A stretch of DNA of 64,000 nucleotides, taken from positions 2,356,001 through 2,420,000 of the forward strand of contig OW818645.1 in assembly GCA_942492835.1 (NCBI GenBank), in the 5' to 3' direction. A program made the translations under genes and the position numbers. Source of the DNA: GWB2-37-7 sp942492835 (GTDB lineage: Bacteria > Bacillota > Clostridia > Lutisporales > Lutisporaceae). Positions 25,762 through 34,472 of this stretch are shown one piece after another; position 1 is the stretch's first letter, and each line of letters begins with the position of its first letter. The notes beneath the pieces were generated by a model. The model worked only from the letters and a program-made list of their open reading frames with translations. It was not told where the DNA came from and ran no database searches.

Positions 25762-26187
25762 ATGAGTGAAGGCAAAGGCATCAGCATCTTTATAAAGACT
25801 AACCAGACTGATGCTGAAGGCAAAAGAAGCGATATGGAGTTCTTTGTAGAAGGAAGCTATATACAAAAAGGTAATACCAAATATATTACCTACAAGGAAA
25901 CAGAAATATCGGGTATGGAAGGAACTATAACCACAATTAAAATAAACTCGGATTGCTTAAGTATAATTAGATTTGGAAGCATAACTTCTAAGCTGGAGTT
26001 TGTCCGAGAAGAAGTTACAAGCTCAATATATTCCACTCCCTATGGACAGCTTGATATTAGTATTGACACAAAGCTTCTAGAGATAAATATAAACGAGTGT
26101 GGAAAATCTACCATAGAACTTAAATACACATTGGATTCAGGAGCAGAGCAAATATTAGATAATGAAATGTTCATTAGTTTTAATTAA
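25762..26187 (+). CDS. DUF1934 (YwiB-like) beta-barrel protein
   Basis: A 141-residue soluble beta-rich protein matching the DUF1934/YwiB family: KYITYKETEISGMEGTITTIKI in the middle, followed by STPYGQLDISIDTK and a C-terminal strand pair. These proteins adopt a lipocalin/calycin-like barrel of unknown function and are commonly encoded next to murI or argS in Firmicutes. GAGGT precedes the ATG. No catalytic residues are recognisable. Confidence 0.82.
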   Translation: MSEGKGISIFIKTNQTDAEGKRSDMEFFVEGSYIQKGNTKYITYKETEISGMEGTITTIKINSDCLSIIRFGSITSKLEFVREEVTSSIYSTPYGQLDISIDTKLLEININECGKSTIELKYTLDSGAEQILDNEMFISFN

Positions 26188-26189
26188 GA

Positions 26190-26211
26190 GGGCAGACACG
26201 TAGGTCTGCCC
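26190..26211. repeat. Intergenic palindrome, GGGCAGAC type
   Basis: GGGCAGAC (26190-26197) and GTCTGCCC (26204-26211) are perfect complements. Located just after the DUF1934 stop; no T run follows, so it acts at most as a weak terminator. Confidence 0.65.
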
Positions 26212-26264
26212 ATACAAATGTACATTGTGCCGATTATTGGGCAGGAGAAAAATGAGGTGATAGA

Positions 26265-27683
26265 ATGATTCACTCGCTTTTTAAAGAAAATATTATAGAT
26301 GTATTGGACAACATTATTGATGAAGGTGTTCATATGGTAGACAGCTCAGGAGTAATAGTATACTATAACAAGTTTGCAGCTGTCCTTGACAATGTAAACC
26401 CAGAAGAGGCAATAGGCAGACATATACTGGAGATTTACCCTTCTCTTACAGAAGAGAGCAGTACCATAATAAAAGTAATCAAAAGCGGCAAATCTATAAT
26501 AAATCATCAGCAAACCTTTAAGAACTATAATGGACTGGAGATAACCACTTTAAACTCCACCATACCCATAAGGTCTGGTAAAAAGGTTATTGGTGCCATA
26601 GAAATTTCTAAGGATATTACTGAGGTAAAGAAGTTATCAGAGAAATTAGTAGACCTTCAAGCAGAGCTATACTCAGAAAATATGCAAAACAAGAAGAATG
26701 ATTATAGCAGAGCGGTGTATACCTTTGCAAATATCATAGGAACCTCTAGGGAAATGCTGAGACTGAAGAAAAACGCACTTTTAGCATCTGACTCTCCTTC
26801 TCCTGTGATGGTTTATGGAGAGACAGGCACAGGCAAGGAGCTGTTTGTTCAAGCTATTCACAATGCCAGTCCAAGACGTAACAAGCCGTTTATAGCTCAA
26901 AACTGTGCAGCACTGCCTGAGAGCCTACTAGAAAGTATACTTTTTGGAACAGTAAAAGGCAGCTTTACAGGAGCTGAAACAAGACCGGGGCTGTTTGAAA
27001 TAGCCCAAGGGGGAACTCTTTTCTTAGATGAAATAAACTCAATGTCTCTGCAACTACAGGCAAAGCTTCTAAGAGTGATTCAAGATGGAAATGTCAGAAG
27101 AATAGGGGATACAAAGATTACTCATGTTGATGTAAGGATAATGACAGCTGTTAATACAGATCCTATTAAGGCTGTTTCAGATAAAACCATAAGAAGCGAC
27201 TTGTTTTACAGACTAAGCGTAATATCCTTTAAGATGCCTGAGCTTAAAGAGAGAAGGTCAGATATACCTACGCTGATTGAGCATTTTATAAAGAAATACA
27301 ATATAAAGCTAAATAAAGATATCAAGGGAGTATCAAAATCCTTAACAGAATTTTTTATGACTTATACATGGCCGGGAAATATAAGAGAGCTGGAGCATGC
27401 GATAGAAGGCTCAATGAATATAGCAGAAGGAAGCTACATAAATAAGAACAATCTGCCATATTATCTTGAAGATGCTTATAACGCTGCAACTAAGCAAATG
27501 TCTGAGGAAATTAAGCCTCTTAAGGAAACCTTGGCTCAGCTTGAAAAACAGATAATTGAAGATTCACTTAAGAGAAGCGGAGGTAATATAACTAAGGCGT
27601 CAGAAATCCTTGACATTCCGAGACAGACGTTACAATATAAATTAAGTAAATATAAGCTGATAGCAAATGATGCCCAAAATTAG
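26265..27683 (+). CDS. Sigma-54-dependent enhancer-binding regulator (PAS-AAA+-Fis), probable activator of lysine fermentation genes
   Basis: A 472-residue RocR/NtrC-type activator. A PAS sensor domain spans about residues 10-125 (GVHMVDSSGVIVYYNKFAA). The AAA+ domain at about 150-390 has Walker A GETGTGKE (185-192) and the sigma-54 contact loop GSFTGA (232-237), and ends with TWPGNIREL. A Fis-type helix-turn-helix lies at the C-terminus (GGNITKASEILDIPRQTLQYKL). No receiver domain is present, so a ligand sensed by PAS probably triggers it. A -24/-12 promoter lies between it and kdd, which makes the kdd-kam operon the likely target. Its own GAGGTG-preceded ATG is at 26265. Confidence 0.9.
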   Translation: MIHSLFKENIIDVLDNIIDEGVHMVDSSGVIVYYNKFAAVLDNVNPEEAIGRHILEIYPSLTEESSTIIKVIKSGKSIINHQQTFKNYNGLEITTLNSTIPIRSGKKVIGAIEISKDITEVKKLSEKLVDLQAELYSENMQNKKNDYSRAVYTFANIIGTSREMLRLKKNALLASDSPSPVMVYGETGTGKELFVQAIHNASPRRNKPFIAQNCAALPESLLESILFGTVKGSFTGAETRPGLFEIAQGGTLFLDEINSMSLQLQAKLLRVIQDGNVRRIGDTKITHVDVRIMTAVNTDPIKAVSDKTIRSDLFYRLSVISFKMPELKERRSDIPTLIEHFIKKYNIKLNKDIKGVSKSLTEFFMTYTWPGNIRELEHAIEGSMNIAEGSYINKNNLPYYLEDAYNAATKQMSEEIKPLKETLAQLEKQIIEDSLKRSGGNITKASEILDIPRQTLQYKLSKYKLIANDAQN

Positions 27684-27708
27684 GCGAAAGCCAAAAGCAT
27701 TTATTAAT

Positions 27709-27757
27709 AAAGCAAAGGTTATACTAATAGAATGTAGTGTAATCCTTGCTTTTTTTC
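27709..27757 (+). terminator. Imperfect terminator between the activator gene and kdd; may overlap an activator site
   Basis: AAAGCAAAGGTTA pairs, with bulges, with TAATCCTTGCTTT and is followed by seven Ts. The arms (AAGCA-AGG / CCTTGCTT) could also be an upstream activator dyad for the sigma-54 promoter at 27773. Confidence 0.6.
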
Positions 27758-27772
27758 TGTGTTTTGAAGATA

Positions 27773-27788
27773 TGGCATATATTTTGCT
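27773..27788 (+). promoter_or_regulatory. Sigma-54 (-24/-12) promoter of the kdd-kam operon
   Basis: TGGCAT (27773-27778), five bases, TTGCT (27784-27788). The invariant GG (27774-27775) and GC (27786-27787) are separated by exactly 10 bases, as required. The only departure from TGGCAC-N5-TTGC is the sixth base. It is 44 bases ahead of the kdd start and directly downstream of a sigma-54 activator gene. Confidence 0.85.
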
Positions 27789-27831
27789 TATTAACTTATT
27801 GATAAGAATTTTTATTTTTAGGAGGATTAAC

Positions 27832-28872
27832 ATGAAAAAAGGATGTAAATATGGAACACACAGAGCAATCGAACCAGTAGGAGTATTACCACAACCTGCA
27901 AAGAAAATTAATAACAATATGGATGAGCTATATGATAATGAAATATTGATAGACGTCCAAACGTTAAATATCGATTCTGCTAGCTTTACACAAATAGAAA
28001 AACAAGCAGGCGGAGACGAAGCAAAAATTGCAGAAATAATGCTGGGAATAGTAGCAGAAAAGGGCAAACATCAAAACCCTGTAACAGGCTCAGGCGGAAT
28101 GCTTATCGGTACAGTAGAGAAAATTGGACCTGCTTTGGATGGCAAGACTGATTTAAAAGTAGGAGATAAGATTGCTACATTGGTTTCACTTTCACTTACT
28201 CCACTTAGAATAGATAAGATAAAAGAAATAAGAAAAAATATAGATCAGGTTGATATAGAAGGAAAAGCTATACTATTTGAAAGCGGTATATACGCAAAGA
28301 TTCCTACAGATATGCCTGAAAAGCTTGCACTTTCTGCTTTGGACGTTGCTGGTGCACCAGCGCAGACAGCAAAGCTTGTAAAACCAGGAGATACAGTAGT
28401 TATAATAGGTGCTGGCGGTAAGTCTGGTATTCTGTGCTGCTATGAAGCAAAGAGAAGAGCAGGAGTTACAGGCAAGGTAATAGGTCTAGTACGTAGACAG
28501 GATAGCGTAGACCTTCTTAAAAAGCTGGGTATTGTGGATGAAGCCATAATTGCTAATGCACAAAACTCTGTTGAAGTTATGAACAAGGTAGCAGAAGTTA
28601 CAAATGGAGAAATGGCAGATATAACAATAAACAATGTTAACGTACCTGATACTGAAATGAGCAGCGTTCTTGCTACAAAGAACACAGGCGTAGTTTATTT
28701 CTTCAGCATGGCTACAAGCTTCACAAAAGCAGCATTAGGGGCAGAAGGCGTAGGTAGTGACGTTACAATGATTATTGGAAATGGTTATACTAAGGGTCAT
28801 GCAGATATAACTCTTGAAATACTAAGAGAAAGTAAAGCAATAAGAGATTTATTTACAGAGATGTACGCATAA
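27832..28872 (+). CDS. kdd: L-erythro-3,5-diaminohexanoate dehydrogenase
   Basis: A 346-residue NAD(P)-dependent oxidoreductase of the zinc-free MDR-like type. It deaminates 3,5-diaminohexanoate to 3-keto-5-aminohexanoate in lysine fermentation. The N-terminal KKGCKYGTHRAIEP and the central Rossmann motif VVIIGAGGKSGI are visible, followed by the redox-partner loop GLVRRQDS. Length fits known Kdd. The ATG at 27832 has TAGGAGGA upstream; the earlier open frame overlapping the activator gene is ignored. First gene of the sigma-54-controlled operon kdd-kamA-B-C-D-E. Confidence 0.93.
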   Translation: MKKGCKYGTHRAIEPVGVLPQPAKKINNNMDELYDNEILIDVQTLNIDSASFTQIEKQAGGDEAKIAEIMLGIVAEKGKHQNPVTGSGGMLIGTVEKIGPALDGKTDLKVGDKIATLVSLSLTPLRIDKIKEIRKNIDQVDIEGKAILFESGIYAKIPTDMPEKLALSALDVAGAPAQTAKLVKPGDTVVIIGAGGKSGILCCYEAKRRAGVTGKVIGLVRRQDSVDLLKKLGIVDEAIIANAQNSVEVMNKVAEVTNGEMADITINNVNVPDTEMSSVLATKNTGVVYFFSMATSFTKAALGAEGVGSDVTMIIGNGYTKGHADITLEILRESKAIRDLFTEMYA

Positions 28873-28916
28873 AAAAAGGTTGGACACATATACAAACACA
28901 TTGAAATAATTATGTA

Positions 28917-28940
28917 GGGGCAGACCTATGTGTCTGCCCT
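28917..28940. repeat. Intergenic palindrome, GGGCAGAC-CTATGT-GTCTGCCC, between kdd and kamA
   Basis: GGGCAGAC (28918-28925), loop CTATGT, GTCTGCCC (28932-28939). It is the only substantial gap inside the operon and could act as an RNA processing or partial-termination element. Confidence 0.7.
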
Positions 28941-28964
28941 CATCATTTAAAAGGGGGAAAAACG

Positions 28965-30215
28965 GTGAGAAATTATAAAGAAATAAAAATGTGGAAGGAT
29001 GTAACTTCAGAGCAGTGGGACGATTGGAAGTGGCAGGTAGCAAACAGAATTACTACTGTTGAACAGCTAAAGCAGATAATAAACATTACTGCTGAAGAGG
29101 AGCAAGGCATCCATGAGTGTCTTAAAACACTAAGAATGGCAATAACTCCACATTATGCAATGTTAATGGACCCAAATGATCCAAATTGCCCAGTAAGAAA
29201 GCAGGCAGTGCCTACATCATATGAGCTTCACAAGTCCTCAGCTGATATGCTAGATCCCCTCCATGAAGATGAAGACTCCCCTGTACCAGGCTTGACACAT
29301 AGATACCCAGATAGAGCACTTCTGCTTATAACAGACCAATGCTCTATGTACTGCAGACACTGTACAAGAAGACGTTTTGCAGGTCAAAATGATGATTCAA
29401 TGCCTATGGAGAGAATAGACAAGGCTATAGAATATATAAAGAATACGCCTGTTATTAGAGACGTTTTACTCTCAGGCGGTGATGCCCTTTTGATAAATGA
29501 CAATGTATTAGAATACATTATAAGCAAGCTTAGAGATATTCCTCATGTAGAAATTATAAGAATCGGCTCAAGAACTCCAGTAGTTCTTCCTCAAAGAATA
29601 ACAGAGGATTTTGTAAACATGCTGAAGAAATACCATCCAATCTGGTTGAACATGCACTTTAACCATTCAAAGGAAATTACTCCTGAAGCAAAGCTTGCAT
29701 GTGAAAGACTAGCAAATGCTGGGATACCTCTAGGAAATCAATCAGTACTTCTCCGAGGGATAAATGATTGTGTACACATTATGAGAGATTTAGTGCATGA
29801 TTTGGTAAAAATAAGAGTTAGACCATACTATATATATCAGTGCGATCTATCTATGGGTATTGAGCACTTTAGAACAAGCGTATCAAAGGGTATAGAAATT
29901 ATAGAAGGCTTAAGAGGACATACATCAGGCTTCTGCGTACCAACCTTCGTTGTTGATGCACCAGGAGGCGGCGGAAAGATACCTGTTATGCCTCAATATG
30001 TTATTTCTCAAGGCAGAGACAAGGTTATACTTCGTAACTTTGAAGGAGTTATAACAACCTATACAGAACCTCAATATACAGAAGAAAAGTGTACCTGTGA
30101 TACCTGCACAGGTAAGAAATCGGATAAGCTGTCAGGAGTAGCAGGTTTAATAGAGGGCAATGCTTTAAGCCTAGAACCAACAGAGTTACTAAGAAAGAAA
30201 AGAACAAAACATTAA
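28965..30215 (+). CDS. kamA: Lysine 2,3-aminomutase
   Basis: A 416-residue radical SAM, PLP-dependent enzyme converting L-lysine to L-beta-lysine, first step of this lysine fermentation route. The [4Fe-4S] motif CSMYCRHC places cysteines at 126, 130 and 133. LLSGGDALL is the SAM-binding GGD-type strand, and APGGGGKIP contains the PLP-lysine loop. The C-terminal CTCDTCTGK holds the zinc-type cysteines. It starts with GTG behind AAGGGGG, and length equals that of the Clostridium subterminale enzyme family. Second gene of the operon, 92 bases after kdd. Confidence 0.96.
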   Translation: MRNYKEIKMWKDVTSEQWDDWKWQVANRITTVEQLKQIINITAEEEQGIHECLKTLRMAITPHYAMLMDPNDPNCPVRKQAVPTSYELHKSSADMLDPLHEDEDSPVPGLTHRYPDRALLLITDQCSMYCRHCTRRRFAGQNDDSMPMERIDKAIEYIKNTPVIRDVLLSGGDALLINDNVLEYIISKLRDIPHVEIIRIGSRTPVVLPQRITEDFVNMLKKYHPIWLNMHFNHSKEITPEAKLACERLANAGIPLGNQSVLLRGINDCVHIMRDLVHDLVKIRVRPYYIYQCDLSMGIEHFRTSVSKGIEIIEGLRGHTSGFCVPTFVVDAPGGGGKIPVMPQYVISQGRDKVILRNFEGVITTYTEPQYTEEKCTCDTCTGKKSDKLSGVAGLIEGNALSLEPTELLRKKRTKH

Positions 30216-30236
30216 TATCCATATAGGAGTAATATA

Positions 30237-31274
30237 ATGAGTCTAATTAACCTTATATATCCTAAATATAAAACAATGTCTATAGTAGGAACCTCAAAAA
30301 ATGCTGGCAAAACTGTCGCCATGAATGAAGTCATAGCAGAAGCCGCTGATAAGGATATAATACTTGGACTTATTTCCACAGGCAGAGATGGAGAACGCAG
30401 AGATGTGCTTACCAACACAGAAAAACCTTCTATATATGCTAGAAGAGGTACCATAATAGCCACTGTGGAAGAAGCACTTAACGGAATGACAGATGGAGAC
30501 AATGCGGGTATAGAGATACTAGACGTCACAAATTTCAACACACCAATGGGAAAGGTAGTATTAGGCAAGGTATTAGAGGATGGATATGTGGAGATATCAG
30601 GTCCTAGATCCTCAGAAACCATAAAACAAGCCTGTGATATAATGCGTCAGGCTGGAGCTGAGCTTATTATAGTAGATGGATCTTTAGATCGCAGGGCTTC
30701 TGCTGCACCACTCGTATCGGAGTGTACAATAATAGCTGCTGGAGCTTCTCTTTCTAGGAATATGGATACAGTACTACAGAAAACAAAACATATAGTAAGC
30801 TTATATACTATACCTAAAGCTGACAAAGAGGTAATTAGCATTGCAGCTAAAGCAGTGAAAAAGGGTGAGACTATAGTTATAAACGAGCTCGGAGACTGTA
30901 AGACAGTAAGTACACAAACCTCATTGATGTGTGGAGGACTTGTAGCAGATAATATGAGCAAGGATACAAAGTATGTAGTACTAAGTGGATCTGCTACTTT
31001 TGAAACCCTTAACAATATTGTCCTAAACAAGGGCGCGGGTGTCCAGATTATAGTAAAGGATGCCACAAGAATTTTTCTTACAGAAAACGAGCTTTTCATG
31101 TTGAATAAAATGAGCATGAACATAAAAGTCCTTGAGGATATAAATATTGTAGCAATAACAATAAATCCCTACTCGCCTGAGGGATATTGTTTTGACCCCA
31201 TAGAATTTCTAAGGAAAATGAGAGAGACAATACCAAGTATTCCTGTCTTTGATGTAATTTCGGAGGAATGTTGA
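30237..31274 (+). CDS. kamB: KamB, P-loop accessory protein of lysine 5,6-aminomutase
   Basis: A 345-residue cytosolic protein with a Walker A-like loop GTSKNAGKT (residues about 18-26) followed by helical and strand segments (LGLISTGRDGERRD, IIVDGSLDRRASAAPLV). Proteins of this type are always encoded with kamC in lysine 5,6-aminomutase operons and are annotated as reactivase subunits of the B12-dependent mutase. The reactivase role is established mainly by gene association and analogy to other adenosylcobalamin enzymes. It lies 21 bases after kamA; its stop is one base before kamC. Confidence 0.78.
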   Translation: MSLINLIYPKYKTMSIVGTSKNAGKTVAMNEVIAEAADKDIILGLISTGRDGERRDVLTNTEKPSIYARRGTIIATVEEALNGMTDGDNAGIEILDVTNFNTPMGKVVLGKVLEDGYVEISGPRSSETIKQACDIMRQAGAELIIVDGSLDRRASAAPLVSECTIIAAGASLSRNMDTVLQKTKHIVSLYTIPKADKEVISIAAKAVKKGETIVINELGDCKTVSTQTSLMCGGLVADNMSKDTKYVVLSGSATFETLNNIVLNKGAGVQIIVKDATRIFLTENELFMLNKMSMNIKVLEDINIVAITINPYSPEGYCFDPIEFLRKMRETIPSIPVFDVISEEC

Positions 31275-31275
31275 T

Positions 31276-32886
31276 ATGTATATAGATGATAAAACAAAAT
31301 ATTTGCTGGACTTTGCCAAAGTACTAAGTGACTTACAACCATCTTCGCCCTTTGGCAATAAGTGCAAAAGCGCCATGAAACCTTATACATCAAACGATGC
31401 CGAAAAACTGGCACAGGAATTCCAGAGAGTAGAAGAAATGAAAGGACTTATCCAAAGCCAACCTGAGATAATAAGGGAAATTAAAGCAAATTTAAAGCAA
31501 ATAAAGGACATTTTAAGGTCAGTTGAGCGATGTATGGCAGGTGGAGTCTTGAGTCAGATAGAGCTTTTTGAGTTAAAAAGCCTTATATTTATCATGTATA
31601 GCATACACTGCTATCAACGAAAGCTTCTGTGGATCATAGATGAAAGCTATAAGGTATATGAGCTTCCTAAGGTCATGGAGCTTCTTGATCCTAAGCATTC
31701 TGGAATACGCTCCTTCTATATATATGATGATTACTCCGAAAAGCTAACGCAAATTAGGATAATGAAATCAGAAAAGGAGAAAGCTCTAGAAATCCTCAAG
31801 AAAAAAGAAATAGAACGTGTAGAAGAAATAATAGGCGTTAAATTAAAGTCTACAGGTGAATTGATAATTAACAAGAACCAGGACGAACTAATAAGACAAA
31901 TAGATTCTTGCGGATATATGCACCAGACAGGAGAAAGCTATATAAACCTGACATATAAAATAAAGTCAAGTGATTTGATGTCATGTTTAATAGAGGACAT
32001 AGAGGAACTTAAAGGTGAGGAGCTTATAGAGGAAGCCAAGGTGTTAGAACAAATATCAGATAAGCTTGCAGAGCATGGCGAAGACATAATTAGTAACATA
32101 AATGCCATAGGAAAATTTGACTTCCTTTGTGCTAAGGGAGAGCTGGCACTAAGATACAATGGTGTAAAGCCAAAGCTTTTGAATAGTAGAACTCTTAATA
32201 TTACAAATGGAATAAATCCTATAGTCCAAAAAGAGTTAAAGAAAAGTGGCAAGAAGTATATGCCTATCAGTGTGGAGCTGTCAGAAGGAGTGACACTTAT
32301 TACAGGTGCTAACATGGGCGGTAAGACTGTTTCTCTAAAACTGATTGGACTGCTTATCTGTATGGCACAGCATGGACTTCTGGTACCAGCAGAGAACATG
32401 AGCTTTGGGATTTTTGATTTTATATATATTTCCTGTGGGGACGAGCAATCAGTGGACTTGGGACTTAGTACCTTTGGAGCGGAAATTAAGGGAATTACTG
32501 AAGTAATATCCAAGGCTGATCAAAAAGGCTTGGTGCTTATGGATGAATTGGCTAGGGGTACTAATCCTAAGGAAGGCTACGCAATATCTCATGCAATCAT
32601 AGATTATCTTATGAAAAAGCCATGCATAAGTGTTATCACCTCTCATCTTGAAGGCTTAAACAGAACTGGAATAAGACACTTACAAGTAAAGGGACTAGAT
32701 AATATAGACTTCTCTAATATAAAAGATTATAAGGATATATCAGAATATATGGATTATAGCCTAGTTGAAGTAGTAGGAAAGGCAGGCATACCTCAAGATG
32801 CAATAAAGATATCTAGAATTATGGGTATGCCAGAAGAAATCATTAGCCATGCAGAATGGATAATGAAAGGGAACAAGGAACAATAA
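31276..32886 (+). CDS. kamC: KamC, MutS-like ATPase of lysine 5,6-aminomutase
   Basis: A 536-residue protein whose C-terminal half is a MutS-type ABC ATPase: Walker A TGANMGGKT at about 343-351, the YISCGDEQSVDLGLSTF signature-like segment, and Walker B LVLMDELARGTNP at about 418-430. The N-terminal half is a helical MutS core/lever-like region; the mismatch-recognition domains of true MutS are absent. Such proteins are often misannotated as DNA repair MutS. Position between kamB and kamD points to reactivation of the cobalamin mutase. GGAGG ribosome site lies within the end of kamB. Confidence 0.82.
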   Translation: MYIDDKTKYLLDFAKVLSDLQPSSPFGNKCKSAMKPYTSNDAEKLAQEFQRVEEMKGLIQSQPEIIREIKANLKQIKDILRSVERCMAGGVLSQIELFELKSLIFIMYSIHCYQRKLLWIIDESYKVYELPKVMELLDPKHSGIRSFYIYDDYSEKLTQIRIMKSEKEKALEILKKKEIERVEEIIGVKLKSTGELIINKNQDELIRQIDSCGYMHQTGESYINLTYKIKSSDLMSCLIEDIEELKGEELIEEAKVLEQISDKLAEHGEDIISNINAIGKFDFLCAKGELALRYNGVKPKLLNSRTLNITNGINPIVQKELKKSGKKYMPISVELSEGVTLITGANMGGKTVSLKLIGLLICMAQHGLLVPAENMSFGIFDFIYISCGDEQSVDLGLSTFGAEIKGITEVISKADQKGLVLMDELARGTNPKEGYAISHAIIDYLMKKPCISVITSHLEGLNRTGIRHLQVKGLDNIDFSNIKDYKDISEYMDYSLVEVVGKAGIPQDAIKISRIMGMPEEIISHAEWIMKGNKEQ

Positions 32887-32906
32887 TCATAAAAGGAGGT
32901 TCATAA

Positions 32907-34457
32907 ATGAGTAAACTAAATCTGGATCAAAATACTATAAATAAGGCAAGAGAATCCGCATCACAAATTGCCAAAGACGTACAAAGCTTCATAGATATTC
33001 ATACTACAGTAACTGTAGAAAGAACTATTGCCAGATTATTGGGGATAGATGGTGTTGACGAATTTGGTACACCACTTCCTAATATTGTCGTAGACAGCAT
33101 AAAGAAAGCTGGCGCACTAAATACAGGAGCAGCATTCTTCTTAGGCAATGCAATGCTTCATACAGGACAAAGCCCACAAGAAATTGCTGAGAAGATTGTA
33201 GCAGGAGAGCTTGATATAACAAAGCTTGACATAAAGCCTGAAGCTGAAATAAAAGCAAAGGTAGAAGAATATGCTGAAGCAATGGTAGAGAGAATAAAAA
33301 GCAATAGACAAAAGAGAGAGGGATACCTTTCCACAATAGGAGAAGGTAAGAAACCCTATCTATACGTAATAGTTGCAACAGGCAACATATATGAAGACGT
33401 AATACAAGCACAATCAGCGGCTAAGCAGGGTGCTGATATAATTGCAGTTATAAGAACTACAGGTCAAAGCTTACTGGATTATGTTCCATATGGAGCAACA
33501 ACAGAGGGCTTTGGAGGAACCTATGCAACACAAGAAAACTTCAGGATTATGAGAGAAGCTCTTGATGAAGTAGGGGAAGAAGTAGGCAGATATATAAGAC
33601 TATGCAACTACTGCTCAGGACTTTGTATGCCTGAGATCGCAGCAATGGGTGCAATAGAAAGACTTGACGTAATGCTAAACGATGCATTGTACGGAATACT
33701 TTTCAGAGATATAAACATGCAAAGAACCTTAGTTGACCAATTCTTCTCCAGAGTCATAAATGGTTTTGCAGGAGTAATAATCAATACAGGTGAAGATAAC
33801 TACCTTACTACTGCAGATGCAGTTGAGGAAGCTCACACAGTACTTGCTTCACAGTTTATAAATGAGCAGTTTGCCTTAAAGGCAGGAATACCTGAGGAAC
33901 AAATGGGCTTAGGTCATGCCTTTGAAATGGAACCAAATTTGGAAAACGGCTTCCTGCTAGAGCTTTCACAAGCACAGATGGCAAGAGAGATATTCCCTAA
34001 GGCACCGCTTAAATATATGCCTCCTACAAAGTTTATGACAGGCAACATATTTAAGGGTTATATACAGGATACATTGTTCAACATTGCTTCTATATGGACA
34101 AATCAAGGAATTCAGCTTCTAGGTATGATGACAGAAGCTATTCATACTCCTTTTATAGCAGATAGAGCTTTAGCAATAGAAAATGCTAGATATATATTCA
34201 ACAACATGAGAAATATTGGTGATGAAATAGAGTTCAAGCAAGGTGGAATGATTCAGCAAAGAGCTGCCTTTGTACTAGGTAAGGCGGCAGAGCTTTTAGA
34301 AGAAATCCAGAAGGAAGGTTTGTTTGCGACGCTTGAACAAGGTAAGTTTGGTGGAGTAAAGAGACCAAGAACAGGTGGTAAGGGCTTAGATGGAGTTGTA
34401 CAAAAAGGTGAAAAATATTTAAACCCATTCATCAGTCTAATGCTAGAAAATAAGTAG
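32907..34457 (+). CDS. kamD: Lysine 5,6-aminomutase alpha subunit
   Basis: A 516-residue TIM-barrel subunit of the adenosylcobalamin- and PLP-dependent mutase. With KamE it moves the epsilon-amino group of beta-lysine (or D-lysine) to carbon 5. The region DIIAVIRTTGQSLLDYVPYGATTEGFGGT-like (about 178-210), with downstream AMGAIERLDVMLNDALYGILFRDIN, is a strong family match. AAAGGAGG precedes the ATG. It is 20 bases after kamC and 15 bases ahead of kamE. No signal peptide; cytosolic. Confidence 0.95.
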   Translation: MSKLNLDQNTINKARESASQIAKDVQSFIDIHTTVTVERTIARLLGIDGVDEFGTPLPNIVVDSIKKAGALNTGAAFFLGNAMLHTGQSPQEIAEKIVAGELDITKLDIKPEAEIKAKVEEYAEAMVERIKSNRQKREGYLSTIGEGKKPYLYVIVATGNIYEDVIQAQSAAKQGADIIAVIRTTGQSLLDYVPYGATTEGFGGTYATQENFRIMREALDEVGEEVGRYIRLCNYCSGLCMPEIAAMGAIERLDVMLNDALYGILFRDINMQRTLVDQFFSRVINGFAGVIINTGEDNYLTTADAVEEAHTVLASQFINEQFALKAGIPEEQMGLGHAFEMEPNLENGFLLELSQAQMAREIFPKAPLKYMPPTKFMTGNIFKGYIQDTLFNIASIWTNQGIQLLGMMTEAIHTPFIADRALAIENARYIFNNMRNIGDEIEFKQGGMIQQRAAFVLGKAAELLEEIQKEGLFATLEQGKFGGVKRPRTGGKGLDGVVQKGEKYLNPFISLMLENK

Positions 34458-34472
34458 TAAAGGAGGCATATT

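Noticed and set aside
31938..32513. 191-codon minus-strand open frame inside kamC
   Set aside because: The plus-strand gene has clear MutS ATPase motifs; the antisense frame is Ser/Leu/Ile-rich with no domain.
31276..32886. Reading the MutS-like gene as DNA mismatch repair mutS
   Set aside because: Too short, lacks the mismatch-recognition N-terminal domains, and is embedded in the lysine aminomutase operon.
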